Source: Symsagittifera roscoffensis
Lineage: Eukaryota; Xenacoelomorpha; Acoela; Convolutidae
Assembly: GCF_963678635.1 (NCBI RefSeq)
Contig: NW_026970928.1
Span: 1-24,132 of the forward strand
Direction: 5' to 3'
Length of the DNA: 24,132 nt
Made by a program: the position numbers and the translations under genes. This document shows, piece by piece, positions 11,758 through 20,800 of the stretch (position 1 is its first letter; the number at the start of each line of letters is the position of its first letter). The notes under the pieces were generated by a model. It was not told the DNA's origin. It saw only the letters and a program-made list of their open reading frames with translations, and did not search any database.

Positions 11758-11990
11758 ATGGTCGGTCAACCAAAAACAGATACCAGAGTCGCCTCTTCAA
11801 ATTCTCTACATATCTGCCACTGTAGACTCCCTGTGTCTAGAAAAATTTTATGGTCGGTCAGCTAAAAACGAAATGCCAGAATGGGCTTCTCATATTGCTC
11901 ATATATCCGCTACTGTAGAACCGCTTTGTCTAGAAAAATTTTAGGGTCAGTCAGCAAAAAGTGGATACCAAATTGCCTACCCGGTTTGAT
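11758..11990. repeat. Degenerate tandem array, unit about 92 bp (short, after core copy 1)
   Basis: Two full units and one partial unit start at about 11760, 11852 and 11945. Each unit reads roughly GGTCGGTCAGCCAAAAAC, GGATACCAGAG, a CTCTCCAAATTG-like part, CTACATATCCGC, then TACTGTAGACTCCC and TGTGTCTAGAAAAA. The array ends near 11990 and gives way to the AT-rich palindromic region. Confidence 0.75.
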
Positions 11991-12009
11991 CAAAGGTCTA
12001 CCCGCTTCC

Positions 12010-12900
12010 AAGTTTAGGCGCAAGTAATCGATTATAACGGATTATTATGATGATTTTTTGACAATTATAATTGATTATAATTACCAAAATTAGGTGTTTA
12101 AAGGATTTAAAATTGATTATAATCGTGATATTTTCCAAGAGATTATAATCTCTTATAATCGATTATAATTGATTATAGTTCCTACAAAAAACCCTTAAAA
12201 TCAATTATAATCGATTATAATTTCTAATTTTGCCAAAATTTCTCAATTTAAATTTATATTCGAATTATCTCTTATGGGTTATTATTTTTGGTTCATCTGA
12301 ACACAAAGTTTTACCACGAAACAAAAGTTTCATAGAGATCCTTTCATATTAATGGAAAGATTCCCGCGGTAGATGAAAAATAAATCTTCCGAATCAATCA
12401 TGAAACTAAATCAGTTTGCTGATGTTTTGGTGGTTAAAACAGCTTAAAATATTTATCACAAACAACTCTGATGGGGAAGAAAAGAAAAAAAAACTTTATA
12501 AATTTGAATTGATTGGAAAACTTTAAAAACATTTTTCTCATTTTTCATAGGAACCAACGTTTACAAAAAGCATAAAATATTAGCAATTTAGATGCAACTT
12601 CGAAGACAAAATGGACAAACAAAAGGAATTATAATCAATTATAATCGATTATAATGGATTTTTGTGCAAAACTAATTGATTACAAATTTGAATAAAAATA
12701 ATGGATTATAATCAATTATAATCGATTATAATTGTCTAGAAAAATAGACGAATGAATAATCGATTATAATCGATTATAATATATTATAACTAATTATAAC
12801 TTGATCTTAAAAAGAGAGATTATAATCGATTATTGATTGATTAAAATCGATTGTTCCTTAATTTTAGTAAGACTGGTACTAAAATCGTAATATAATCAAT
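12010..12900. repeat. Array of AT-rich palindromes built from GATTATAATC, 10-bp period
   Basis: The decamer GATTATAATC/AATTATAATC is strung together repeatedly, giving perfect palindromes around CGATCG-like centres. AATTATAATCGATTATAATT occurs at 12203-12222 and again at 12714-12733. Shorter forms lie at 12153-12168, 12638-12655, 12763-12780 and 12822-12833. An interior stretch (about 12240-12600) is largely free of the motif, so there are two clusters. No coding potential is seen. Such DNA could extrude cruciforms or be recognised by a dimeric DNA-binding protein; neither is shown. Confidence 0.8.
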
Positions 12901-13383
12901 TATTAACGCTTGAAACTGGATGCGGGTAAGAAATTTTTTTTTAAGAATCTTGCAATTTCTCTCCAAAAATAGGCTCTAAAAGTTATATCTGAAAGAGAAT
13001 TTTTATTATAAAGAAATGTAAGATAGTGAGTTTTCAAGTTTTTTTGCATGCTTTTTTAAATTTTCGTATAACCAGTAAAAAAGATTCCCGCTGTCGTAGA
13101 GTACAATAACGGAAACTTGTAGACCAAATTACCCATTTCGTTACATCATTTTACTGAAAACTCCAATATTTTAATAGAGTTAGTTTTAGCTATAATTAGA
13201 AACACCATCAAAAAAAAACTTGTAGTGCATAAGTTGACTGATTTTTATTTGTTATTACGGTTTAAAAACACAGTTTAAACATTTTTGGCGATTTCTTGGA
13301 ATTTTTGGAAACAGCTGTTATCCAAAAACTTTTCACGTAATAAGCAAGATAGCTGAGATTTCCTACAAATATTTTATATAATA
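12901..13383. other. AT-rich spacer between repeat blocks
   Basis: No gene, RNA or repeat was recognised. It consists of A/T runs and lies between the palindrome array and the second tandem block. Confidence 0.4.
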
Positions 13384-13560
13384 TGGGTCGGTCAGTCTAA
13401 AACGGATACCGCAGTGGGCTGCTCTCCGAACTGTCCACATACGCGCTACTTCAGACTCCCGATGTGTAAAAAAATAGGAACGTTCAGTTAAAAATGGATA
13501 CTATTGAGAGCTCTACAAATTGTTCACATATCAGCCAAAAACTGTACACTCCCCGTGTCT
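13384..13560. repeat. Degenerate tandem array, unit about 92 bp, before core copy 2
   Basis: Two units start at about 13386 and 13477 and match the units at 11758-11990 and 14794-15915. The last unit runs straight into the second core copy, so the tandem unit borders the core on both sides here. Confidence 0.7.
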
Positions 13561-14790
13561 GGCCTCCATCTTATTGAGAATTTTTATACCTCATCTCTGC
13601 GCTACTAACATCTCGCACACTACCCCTTTTTCCGCCACTGGAAATCGTTTCTACAGGGCCGTTTTTCGAGAAACACACAAAAAAAAGAAACTTTTAGTGG
13701 TCTAATTAGTTTTTGTTGTATTTTAGTATATGCTCAATTACAGTCAAATATGGAGAAAACTTTGTAGGCAGTTGAGCTCGAGTCAATAACAGGACAACTT
13801 TGACAGAAACGCTTCCTGCTATCGTTACCAAAAAAGCAACTACCTTCACACGTTTGTTTGCTGAACCGGAACTGCTGGCTATGCCATATGTTGCTTCTTG
13901 GATTCAAAAAAAAAAAAAAACTTGAAAGAAAGTTTCAAGTGTTTGATACAATGGCTTAAGTCATTTATTTAATTAATGGTCTATTATCTTAAGTTCATAC
14001 TTTTTTGTTTTTACAGTTAATTGTTTCATACAAAATTAATCTACAGCTTACAATGTTTCAAAAATATTCTTATTTATTTAGTGCTTCATTAGAAACACGA
14101 TAAACCTATGTGTATTTTGTGAGACTGAATTATTTTCAATCAGTTTTGATTCAGCTTTTGAAATAAAGTTCGTGTGCAGAAAAGTAAACACTTCCTAAAA
14201 GATTGATTGACTGTTAATGATTTTTCCTAGCATATTTATGTGCAAAAAACGATTGTGGCGGCTCTGAAGAGCCCTTTGGAGCAGTTGCGAATTAACAAAT
14301 TACATTGATTTTTCTTTCGATTTTTTTTTGAATTATTTGTCGAGTTTTTGTTAATCATGTTGACACAAAACGTCTTTAACAAATCTTTTTTAATTTAGTC
14401 GAAAACTTGCTGGCAGAAAAACAATACTAAAACTTGATTGCTTTTAAAGATATTATGTTAGCCTATGATGGAGTTTGAAGAAAAACTTCTCAAATTAGAG
14501 AGCGCATGGTATGCAAAACTCGCGAAAATTCCCAAAAGTGTCAACTTTTTTCAAGGCCAGGACAAGTTATTTCTGACTGGCCCGAAAACGCAAATTTTTT
14601 GAGATATTGTGGAGCTTCTTTTGGCAGAAAAAATTCACCTTGGAAGCTCTCCCAAAACACTGAAAAACTCTTTAGGCAAGATTTAAAAAAACAGGCCACT
14701 CTCTGAAAGTTTTCAACGAAAAATTTAATTTTTTGATAAGCTTTCCCTATCCAAAAAATTTTTGGCTTCAAAGAAAATTTTAAGAAATTA
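13561..14790. repeat. Core of composite repeat, copy 2
   Basis: This is the second, direct copy of the segment at 10491-11755, with the same ordered landmarks. Differences include a run of about 15 A at 13906-13920 and extra sequence near 14010-14255. The inverted repeat GGCTCTGAAGAGCC at 14260-14273 corresponds to GCTCTGAAGAGC at 10974-10985. No conserved open reading frame was found. Confidence 0.7.
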
Positions 14791-14793
14791 TTC

Positions 14794-15915
14794 GGGGTCG
14801 TTCAGCCATAATATGATATCAGAGTGGCTTCTCCAAGTCGCCTAGATATCTTCTACTGTAGACTCCCTGTGTATTGATAAAATTTGGGGTCAGTCAACCA
14901 AAAACGAAACACAGAAGGGGCTCTCCAACGTACTCACACAACTGCTACTGTAGTATCTCGTGTCAAAACTTTAGGATCGTTCAGCCAAAAACTGATACCA
15001 GAGGCGGTTTTCCAGTTTCCAAATTGCATACATGTCCGCGACTGTAGGGTTTCTGTTTCCAGAAAAATTTTGGGTTCAGTAAGCCGAAAAGAGATACCAC
15101 AGTGGCCTCTCAATTTGCCTACATATCTGCTACCGTAGACTCCCTGTGTCTAGGAAAAAAATTAGGAACGGTCAGCTGAAAAAGAATACCAGAGGGGCTC
15201 TCAAATTTCCCGCTTAACCGATACTGTAGCCTAACCGATAATGTAGAAACTTGAGGATTGTTGAGCCGAAAACAGGTACCAGCGTCAGCTCTCCAAAAGA
15301 CCTACATATCCGCGACTGTAGACTCCCTATGTCTAGAAAAAGCTTAGGGTCGGTCAGACAAAAACTGATACCAGAGGGATCTCTCTAAATCGCCTACATA
15401 TCCGCTACTGTAGACTCTCTAGGTCTAGAAAAACTTTAAGGCTGGTAAGCCGAAATAGACTCGTTATGTCCAAAAAAACTTCCGGTCAGCCAAAAACGGA
15501 TAGCAAAGTGGCCTCTCCAATTAGCTTACCTATTCGCTACAGTAGACTCCCCGTGTATAGAAAAAATGTAGGGTCGGTCAATTGAAAAAGCATACCAGTG
15601 GGAGCTCTCTAAGTTGCCTACATATGCACTACTGTAGACTCCCCGTATCTAGAAAAAGTTTGGGTCGTTCAGTTAAAAACTGATACCAGAGAGGTCTCTC
15701 CAAATTGCCTAAATATCCGCTACTTAAGACACCCCGTGTTGTAAGAAATTTTAAGGTCGGTCAGCCAAAAACGGATACCGGATTGGCCTCTCAAGTTCGC
15801 TTACCTAGACGCTACTCGTGACTCCCTTTGTCTAGAAAAACTTTAGAATCGGTCAATTAAAACGGATTCCATAGGAGGGCTCTCGAAGTTGCGTACATAT
15901 CCGCTACTGTGTGCT
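14794..15915. repeat. Long degenerate tandem array, unit about 92 bp, about 13 units
   Basis: Unit starts (GGTCGGTCAGCC or variants) fall near 14796, 14888, 14974, 15073, 15165, 15252, 15348, 15441 (short), 15483, 15572, 15661, 15755 and 15847. Spacings are mostly 86-99 bp, with one clearly truncated unit. Conserved blocks are the GTCAGCCAAAAAC start, GATACCAGAG, CTCTCCAAATTGCCTACATATCCGCTACTG (in part) and TAGACTCCC..TGTCTAGAAAAA. The units are quite diverged, so this is an old minisatellite rather than a recent expansion. Confidence 0.85.
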
Positions 15916-16384
15916 TTAGTGGGTGAAGTACCAAAATTAAAATGTTTCACATATACAATCATGTATTTTCGTCTCAAAAATACAATCAGTTAAATCAAAT
16001 ATTGTGCAGTTTTTAGCAATCTAGCGTACGTTCGGTACCAATATTTGGCTCTTTGATTTACGATTTTATTTCAAAAATCATTTAGCAACTCTATTTGATC
16101 CATGAGAGCTGCCTTTGAAGGTTAAAGTTAAGAAACTTTATGTACTAGATATATGATTAACATGTGACAGTTACAGGTCCTAATGAAATCTCGCTGCTTT
16201 TTAGGAAATGCACGCGTTTTTTGGTTATTTTCTGGGCTGCACAAGTTGCCTCAACCAGAAGTAACGAGCACGAATCATCTTGAGGCTCTAAATTCCAATT
16301 TTCTGACTTTAGATTGTGAAATGGAGCGCCAACGCTGCCCTGGAAAGCGTTTGATTTTTTTTCGAATTTCCAGAACATTTCGGA
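15916..16384. other. No supported gene
   Basis: This is AT-rich sequence between the tandem array and the retrotransposon flank. The 149-codon plus frame at 16183-16632 runs through low-complexity repeats into the LTR and has no protein family features. Confidence 0.4.
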
Positions 16385-16460
16385 ACCGCGAAAACTCGCA
16401 ACAGAAGATAACTCGCAACAAAAGACAACTCGTAAAATTTAAGGAAAGCGATAACTCGCA
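16385..16460. repeat. Short minisatellite AACTCGCAACAAAAGAC, left flank of the retrotransposon
   Basis: Four units of the approximately 17-bp motif AACTCGCAACAAAAGAC and variants lie here in plus orientation. Farther right, at about 16500-16552, comes a GC-rich patch including TCACCGCTCTGCGGC. The same motif and GC-rich patch occur beyond the other LTR in the opposite orientation. Confidence 0.6.
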
Positions 16461-16604
16461 AGTTTTTGAAGTTAATTGGAAACTTTATATTCTCGGTTTA
16501 AGGTCGCTGGCGGGCGCGCTAGGCGCGCGTCACCGCTCTGCGGCGATAACCGGCTCTAAATTTCGTATAAAGGCCTACCTTCAGTTGGCAAGCTTGCAAC
16601 ACAT

Positions 16605-16819
16605 TGATAAAATATTACTTTGTTGTAGCTAATTCTAGGTTAAAACTAATAAAAAGAATAAGAATTAAGATGAATTAGTCGATAAGTTAAAACATTAAAA
16701 CAATGAGAGATCATTCTCTCCGCCGGAGAGAATGGCTCATGAAGGTCATATATGAGTGACCGGTTAATTAACTAAGTATGTTTTGCAATAATTGCAAAAC
16801 CTGATGTAAGATCACAACA
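16605..16819 (-). repeat. 3' LTR of the retrotransposon
   Basis: In element orientation it begins TGTTGTGATC and ends TTTTATCA, with TG...CA ends. It is identical over 215 bp to 23145-23359. It contains a 10-bp-arm inverted repeat at 16780-16800 and an 11-bp-arm inverted repeat at 16712-16734. No clear AATAAA was seen in element orientation. Confidence 0.95.
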
Positions 16820-16826
16820 TTCCCCT
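16820..16826 (-). promoter_or_regulatory. Polypurine tract next to the 3' LTR
   Basis: In element orientation the bases AGGGGAA directly precede the 3' LTR's TG. This is the expected position for the plus-strand DNA primer. It is short for a PPT; a longer purine run lies 66 bp away at 16885-16901. Confidence 0.6.
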
Positions 16827-17299
16827 AAGCAGGAAAAAATTTAAATTGCGAATAAGGTAATGCACTAGAACTAACTATGACTGACTCCTTTCTCCCCCTT
16901 TAAGGACGAGGGAAAGAAAATTAAAGCGCCTTAAAAATGAGGAACTGACACTAACTAAAGCTCCCTATAGCATTAAATATAGCTATTATAACTGCAAGAA
17001 AAATTATCCGGAATCCAACGGATAGGGGTTATGTTAAAGCAAAATAAAATGCGTTGAAGTTTACCCAACGTTTTATGGGTGGGGTCTTGCTTTGTAATAG
17101 ACTAACTGAAGGGAAGTCGATTTGGATGATTTATGAGAGCACACGATGATGTTTTCTTTTTCTGGATTAAGTTTATCCGAAGGATAAAGTTCTTACGTTT
17201 ACCGATCGACAAATTAATATTTGAAGATTAGCACCAGTTTATAAGGTAGTATGTGCTTCTTGGTAAGCCAAAATAACAGATTAGAGTATAGCTGAGTGA
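16827..17299 (-). other. 3' untranslated region of the retrotransposon
   Basis: No open frame of note occurs here. It carries a 17-base purine run in element orientation at 16885-16901 and two copies of the TCC-NNN-GGA motif (17014-17022 and 17176-17184). The second is extended to a 6-bp-arm inverted repeat with a GAA centre. Confidence 0.6.
16885..16901 (-). promoter_or_regulatory. Second, longer polypurine tract
   Basis: The element strand reads AAAGGGGGAGAAAGGAG, 17 purines in a row, 66 bp inside the 3' LTR edge. It could be an additional plus-strand primer like the central PPTs of some retroelements, or the ancestral PPT. The function is inference. Confidence 0.4.
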
Positions 17300-17761
17300 T
17301 TACAAAAATTTATATTCTTTTAGAAAGTTTTCAAGTTCTGTGTTGAAAAGTTCGCTATCGAGATCAGAGTGATCTCCAAAATTTTCTATTTCCATTCTCA
17401 GTGATTCGTCGGTTGACGAAGTTGACGTTTGATCAGGTGATGTTGAATTTGAATCTAAGACAATTAACTCCGCCGGATTTGTCTTGTTGATGGTGTCGTG
17501 TGGTCCTTCAATTTCTATCACGATAGGATCGGCCGCCGAACCTGAGGCTTCTTGAACGTTCTCTACTGCATCAATAAAATAACGTTTACCATAAAATTTT
17601 GGTGGACCAACATTTCTACTGGAGCGGCGGATGGTAGGAGGAATTTTACCGGAAATGCTGGTAGGGTTAGCAGGTATAGTACACTCGTCAGGTAAAGTAC
17701 ACTCGTCGGTTGAGTCATTAATCTCGTACACCGGGAAGTCCGTATTTGAATCGTTATCCAT
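17300..17761 (-). CDS. Downstream frame of the retrotransposon (pol-tail motif, -1 frame relative to gag-pol)
   Basis: About 153 codons run from the first ATG (17759-17761) to the stop at 17300. The frame itself is open from 17902, overlapping the end of gag-pol by 28 nt and shifted -1. The product is acidic and Ser/Thr-rich, with no signal peptide or membrane segment, so it does not look like an envelope protein. It carries RRSSRNVGPPKFYGKRY, matching the basic 'RRS.R...P..Y' tail often found at the C-terminus of Ty3/gypsy integrase polyproteins. I infer that it is, or was, the C-terminal extension of pol, now separated by a stop and a frame change. No canonical X XXY YYZ slip site lies in the overlap, so mutation or separate initiation fits better than standard frameshifting. 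Confidence 0.6.
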   Translation of the reverse strand: MDNDSNTDFPVYEINDSTDECTLPDECTIPANPTSISGKIPPTIRRSSRNVGPPKFYGKRYFIDAVENVQEASGSAADPIVIEIEGPHDTINKTNPAELIVLDSNSTSPDQTSTSSTDESLRMEIENFGDHSDLDSELFNTELENFLKEYKFL

Positions 17762-17871
17762 TGGATTAGGCACGTCTTGCAGGTCCTGTTGTTCAATGGT
17801 GTCATTGTCCCTTCCCTGGTTTATGGTTCTCTGCTCCTCAGTACTATGTGTTCGGTTGGCGGGTATTATAC

Positions 17872-20800
17872 TTATTGGTCCAAAGGTTGTTCTCTGCTTG
17901 GTTCAATGTCGTTTTCTAAAATCTCAGATTTGATTTCAGGATTGGTTATGGTGTGATTAGAATTATTTGCGATTGAGAGGTGAGGTGTAAGTGAGTCTGA
18001 AATAAAACGTTCTCTGGCTACAACCCTACAAGGGAAGCCGCCCGCTATCCATTCCCATTCACTTGTATCCGAAATATCCGAAGGAATTAGCATAGATTCA
18101 TCCGAAGCAAGGTAACCTGGAGGAGTTGATGACTTCTTTGAGTAGCGTGTTTGGCTTCTTGTAGTATTGCGTGATGACCCTGATATGCGTGTCCTAGTTA
18201 AGTTGTCAGACGGGGTCGGATCCACTTGTCTGGTCCTTTTTTTCGTTGGCTTTTTCGTTCCTGATTTACGTCTTACGCCTTCCTGTTTCTGACCTACTTC
18301 AACATTAGGATTAGGAAAATACGGGAATGAAATGTTTCCTTTAAAAGGTCTGATTTTATTTGAAGTAGAAATAGGAATCGCAATGTCGGATTTTCGAATT
18401 ATTTTTCCGTCGGATAATTTTACTGTTGAAGTAGAAGAATCTATAATTCTTTTATTTAGTTCCTTATAGAAACAGTCTCGGTTGATGTTACCGTTAGTTT
18501 TCCGAAGGATTTTACCTTTGAATGGACTTTTGATTGGTAGTCTATTTGGGATGATTTTCGAGGATGAAGCATAGTCCGTGTCGTATCCTTTTTCTTTCGG
18601 GTTTTGATTCTTCTTCGCTATCAAGTCGTCCTTGTAGCCATCCTCTAGTCTGTCGTCCGCATTCCAATCCTTAGCTCGTTCCTTAGACAGAATTGATTTC
18701 CCTTTGTCTAAAATTCCAAAGGAGGGTTTAACAGAGGCTAGTTGTTTCCAAATAGTATTTGGTTTTCTGTTATAGTGGATTTCGAAGGGTGAACATTTAA
18801 TTTTTGATTGATAGGTAGAACGTAGATTCCAGATGATTTTTGAAACGGCACTCTGTAGTGTGCTTTTATGATGTTCTTTTGAAATAGCCAGTAGTTTGAT
18901 TTTCACAGTTTGAACTAATTTTTCAACTAATCCGTTGGAACGGTGGTCGCCTACTGTACAAAAGATTATTTTGATGTTGTTGGAATCGCAGAAAGATTTG
19001 AAGTCTTGACTTGTAAAGCAAGTAGCGTGATCTACCCTTATAGAATAAGGTATCCCGTGTAAGAATATGTAGTCTTGTAAAAATTCTACAACTGTTTTTG
19101 AAGAAGTAGACGATGTAATTTTTGCCGACGGGAATTTAGAAAATCTGTCGATACAAAGTAAAATGTATTTCTTTGGCCCCCAGTAAGAATCCAAAGGACC
19201 CGCGAAATCTAAATTAAGTTCTTCGTTCGGTTCCGATAGTGGAGGAAGTTCACTAATTTGTGACTTAGGAATGACAGTTTTCGAATTCTTACCCGCCGAT
19301 GTACATTCTGAGCAATTTATCCCGTGAAAGTAGATTTGCCTGTTAATATGAGGCCACCAGATGTATTGAGCCAAGTATTTCATTCCAAATTGACCTGGAT
19401 GTGTTTCGTGGAGGGTTTTCATCATCGCGCTTCGTAAAGTAAATGGAATAACGAGTTTACCGTCCATATAGAGCAATCCGTCGGATTCGTGCAGGTCTCG
19501 GGTAAAATGTTTGAAATACGGAGAATCTGCATTAATCTTCTCCACCTTATTTTGAAAAGCTTTAACAATTGGGCTTAACATGGGATCGTCTTCTGTCAAG
19601 AGAGCTACTAACTTGGCGTTAAATAAAATATTTAAATCCAAGGGTCGATCCGGCAACTTCAAGTTTTCGCGGTATTTTTTAACTAGATTAGCGTGGTCTG
19701 GTAAAAGTTGAAAGTCTAAATCTACGGAAATACCGGAAGTGGTGGGATTAATTACCATATTCTTATTATTCATATTAACAGTATCTACAATTTTTTTATC
19801 TACAGGTGAATTAATTAAACTACAATTAGAGATTAAAAAATAAAGAAATGCGGAATTAGAAATGGAAATAATTAATGTATTTGTATTAGAATAATCCGTT
19901 GGAATGCAATTTGAAGTACAAAATTCTGTTTTTTTGTGATTAAATGAGCAAATTGGAAAAGACGAGTTGATGAGTTTTAACACTGCTGCTATTAGGTAGT
20001 TACGTAATAAAGCGTAATCGGAATTTTCCAGATTAAAACCAATGGCTGAGCATGTAGTTCTTATTTTCTCCGACGGATTTAATGATTTATTAATCTTATT
20101 AATGTTTGCTACTACGAATTCTTCATCGTAATGTGATATTGGAAGAGCTTTTCCTGATGGAATTCTAGAAATAAGGTCAGTGAAACCCATGTCTTTTCCT
20201 GCGATATGTTTGATAGAGAAATTAAAAGGTAATAATCTGTCTACCCATCTTGTTAGTCTACTGTGGTAAGTTTTATTCCCGTGGTTTGGTGATAAAGCGG
20301 ATAATAAAGCTTTGTGATCAGTAATTACTTCGAAATCTGATCCGTAAAGGTAATTCTTATAATGTTCGACGGCCCATACAACCCCTAGTAGTTCGAGCTC
20401 GTTCGTAGAATATTTAGACTCGTGAGGGTTTAAAAAGCGTGAAGCAAATGAGATTGTTTTCCAATCGTTCCCATGGAGTTGTTCAAGCGAAGCTCCGAGT
20501 CCATTATGTGACGCGTCTGTTTTTACTCTAGTTTTACGTTTCACGTCAAAATGGGTATTCTCTGTTAGGTTTACGATTTCTTCTTTAATTTTTTCAAACG
20601 CTTTTGTATGGTCATCGTTCCATTGGAATATTGATTTCTTATTTAGAAGCGGTCGGAGTGGGCTTCCTAAGGATGCTAAGTTTGGGACGAATTTAATGTA
20701 TTGGTTTATAGAACCAAAAAATGATCGTAGTTCTTTTAAATTCTTCGGAATAGGTAGATCTTTTATGGCTTTCGATTTGTCGAATAATGGGGTAATACCT

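Noticed and set aside
12010-12900. CRISPR-like array
   Set aside because: The motifs are short, overlapping AT palindromes with no unique spacers, and the genome context is animal.
16500-16575. Possible tRNA or structural RNA in the GC-rich patch
   Set aside because: No T-loop consensus, no acceptor stem pairing and no polymerase III boxes could be found.
16183-16632. 149-codon plus-strand frame ending in the LTR
   Set aside because: It passes through minisatellite and LTR sequence with no domain; chance open frame.
17300-17773. Envelope gene downstream of pol
   Set aside because: No signal peptide, hydrophobic membrane segment or cysteine pattern; the sequence matches a pol tail instead.
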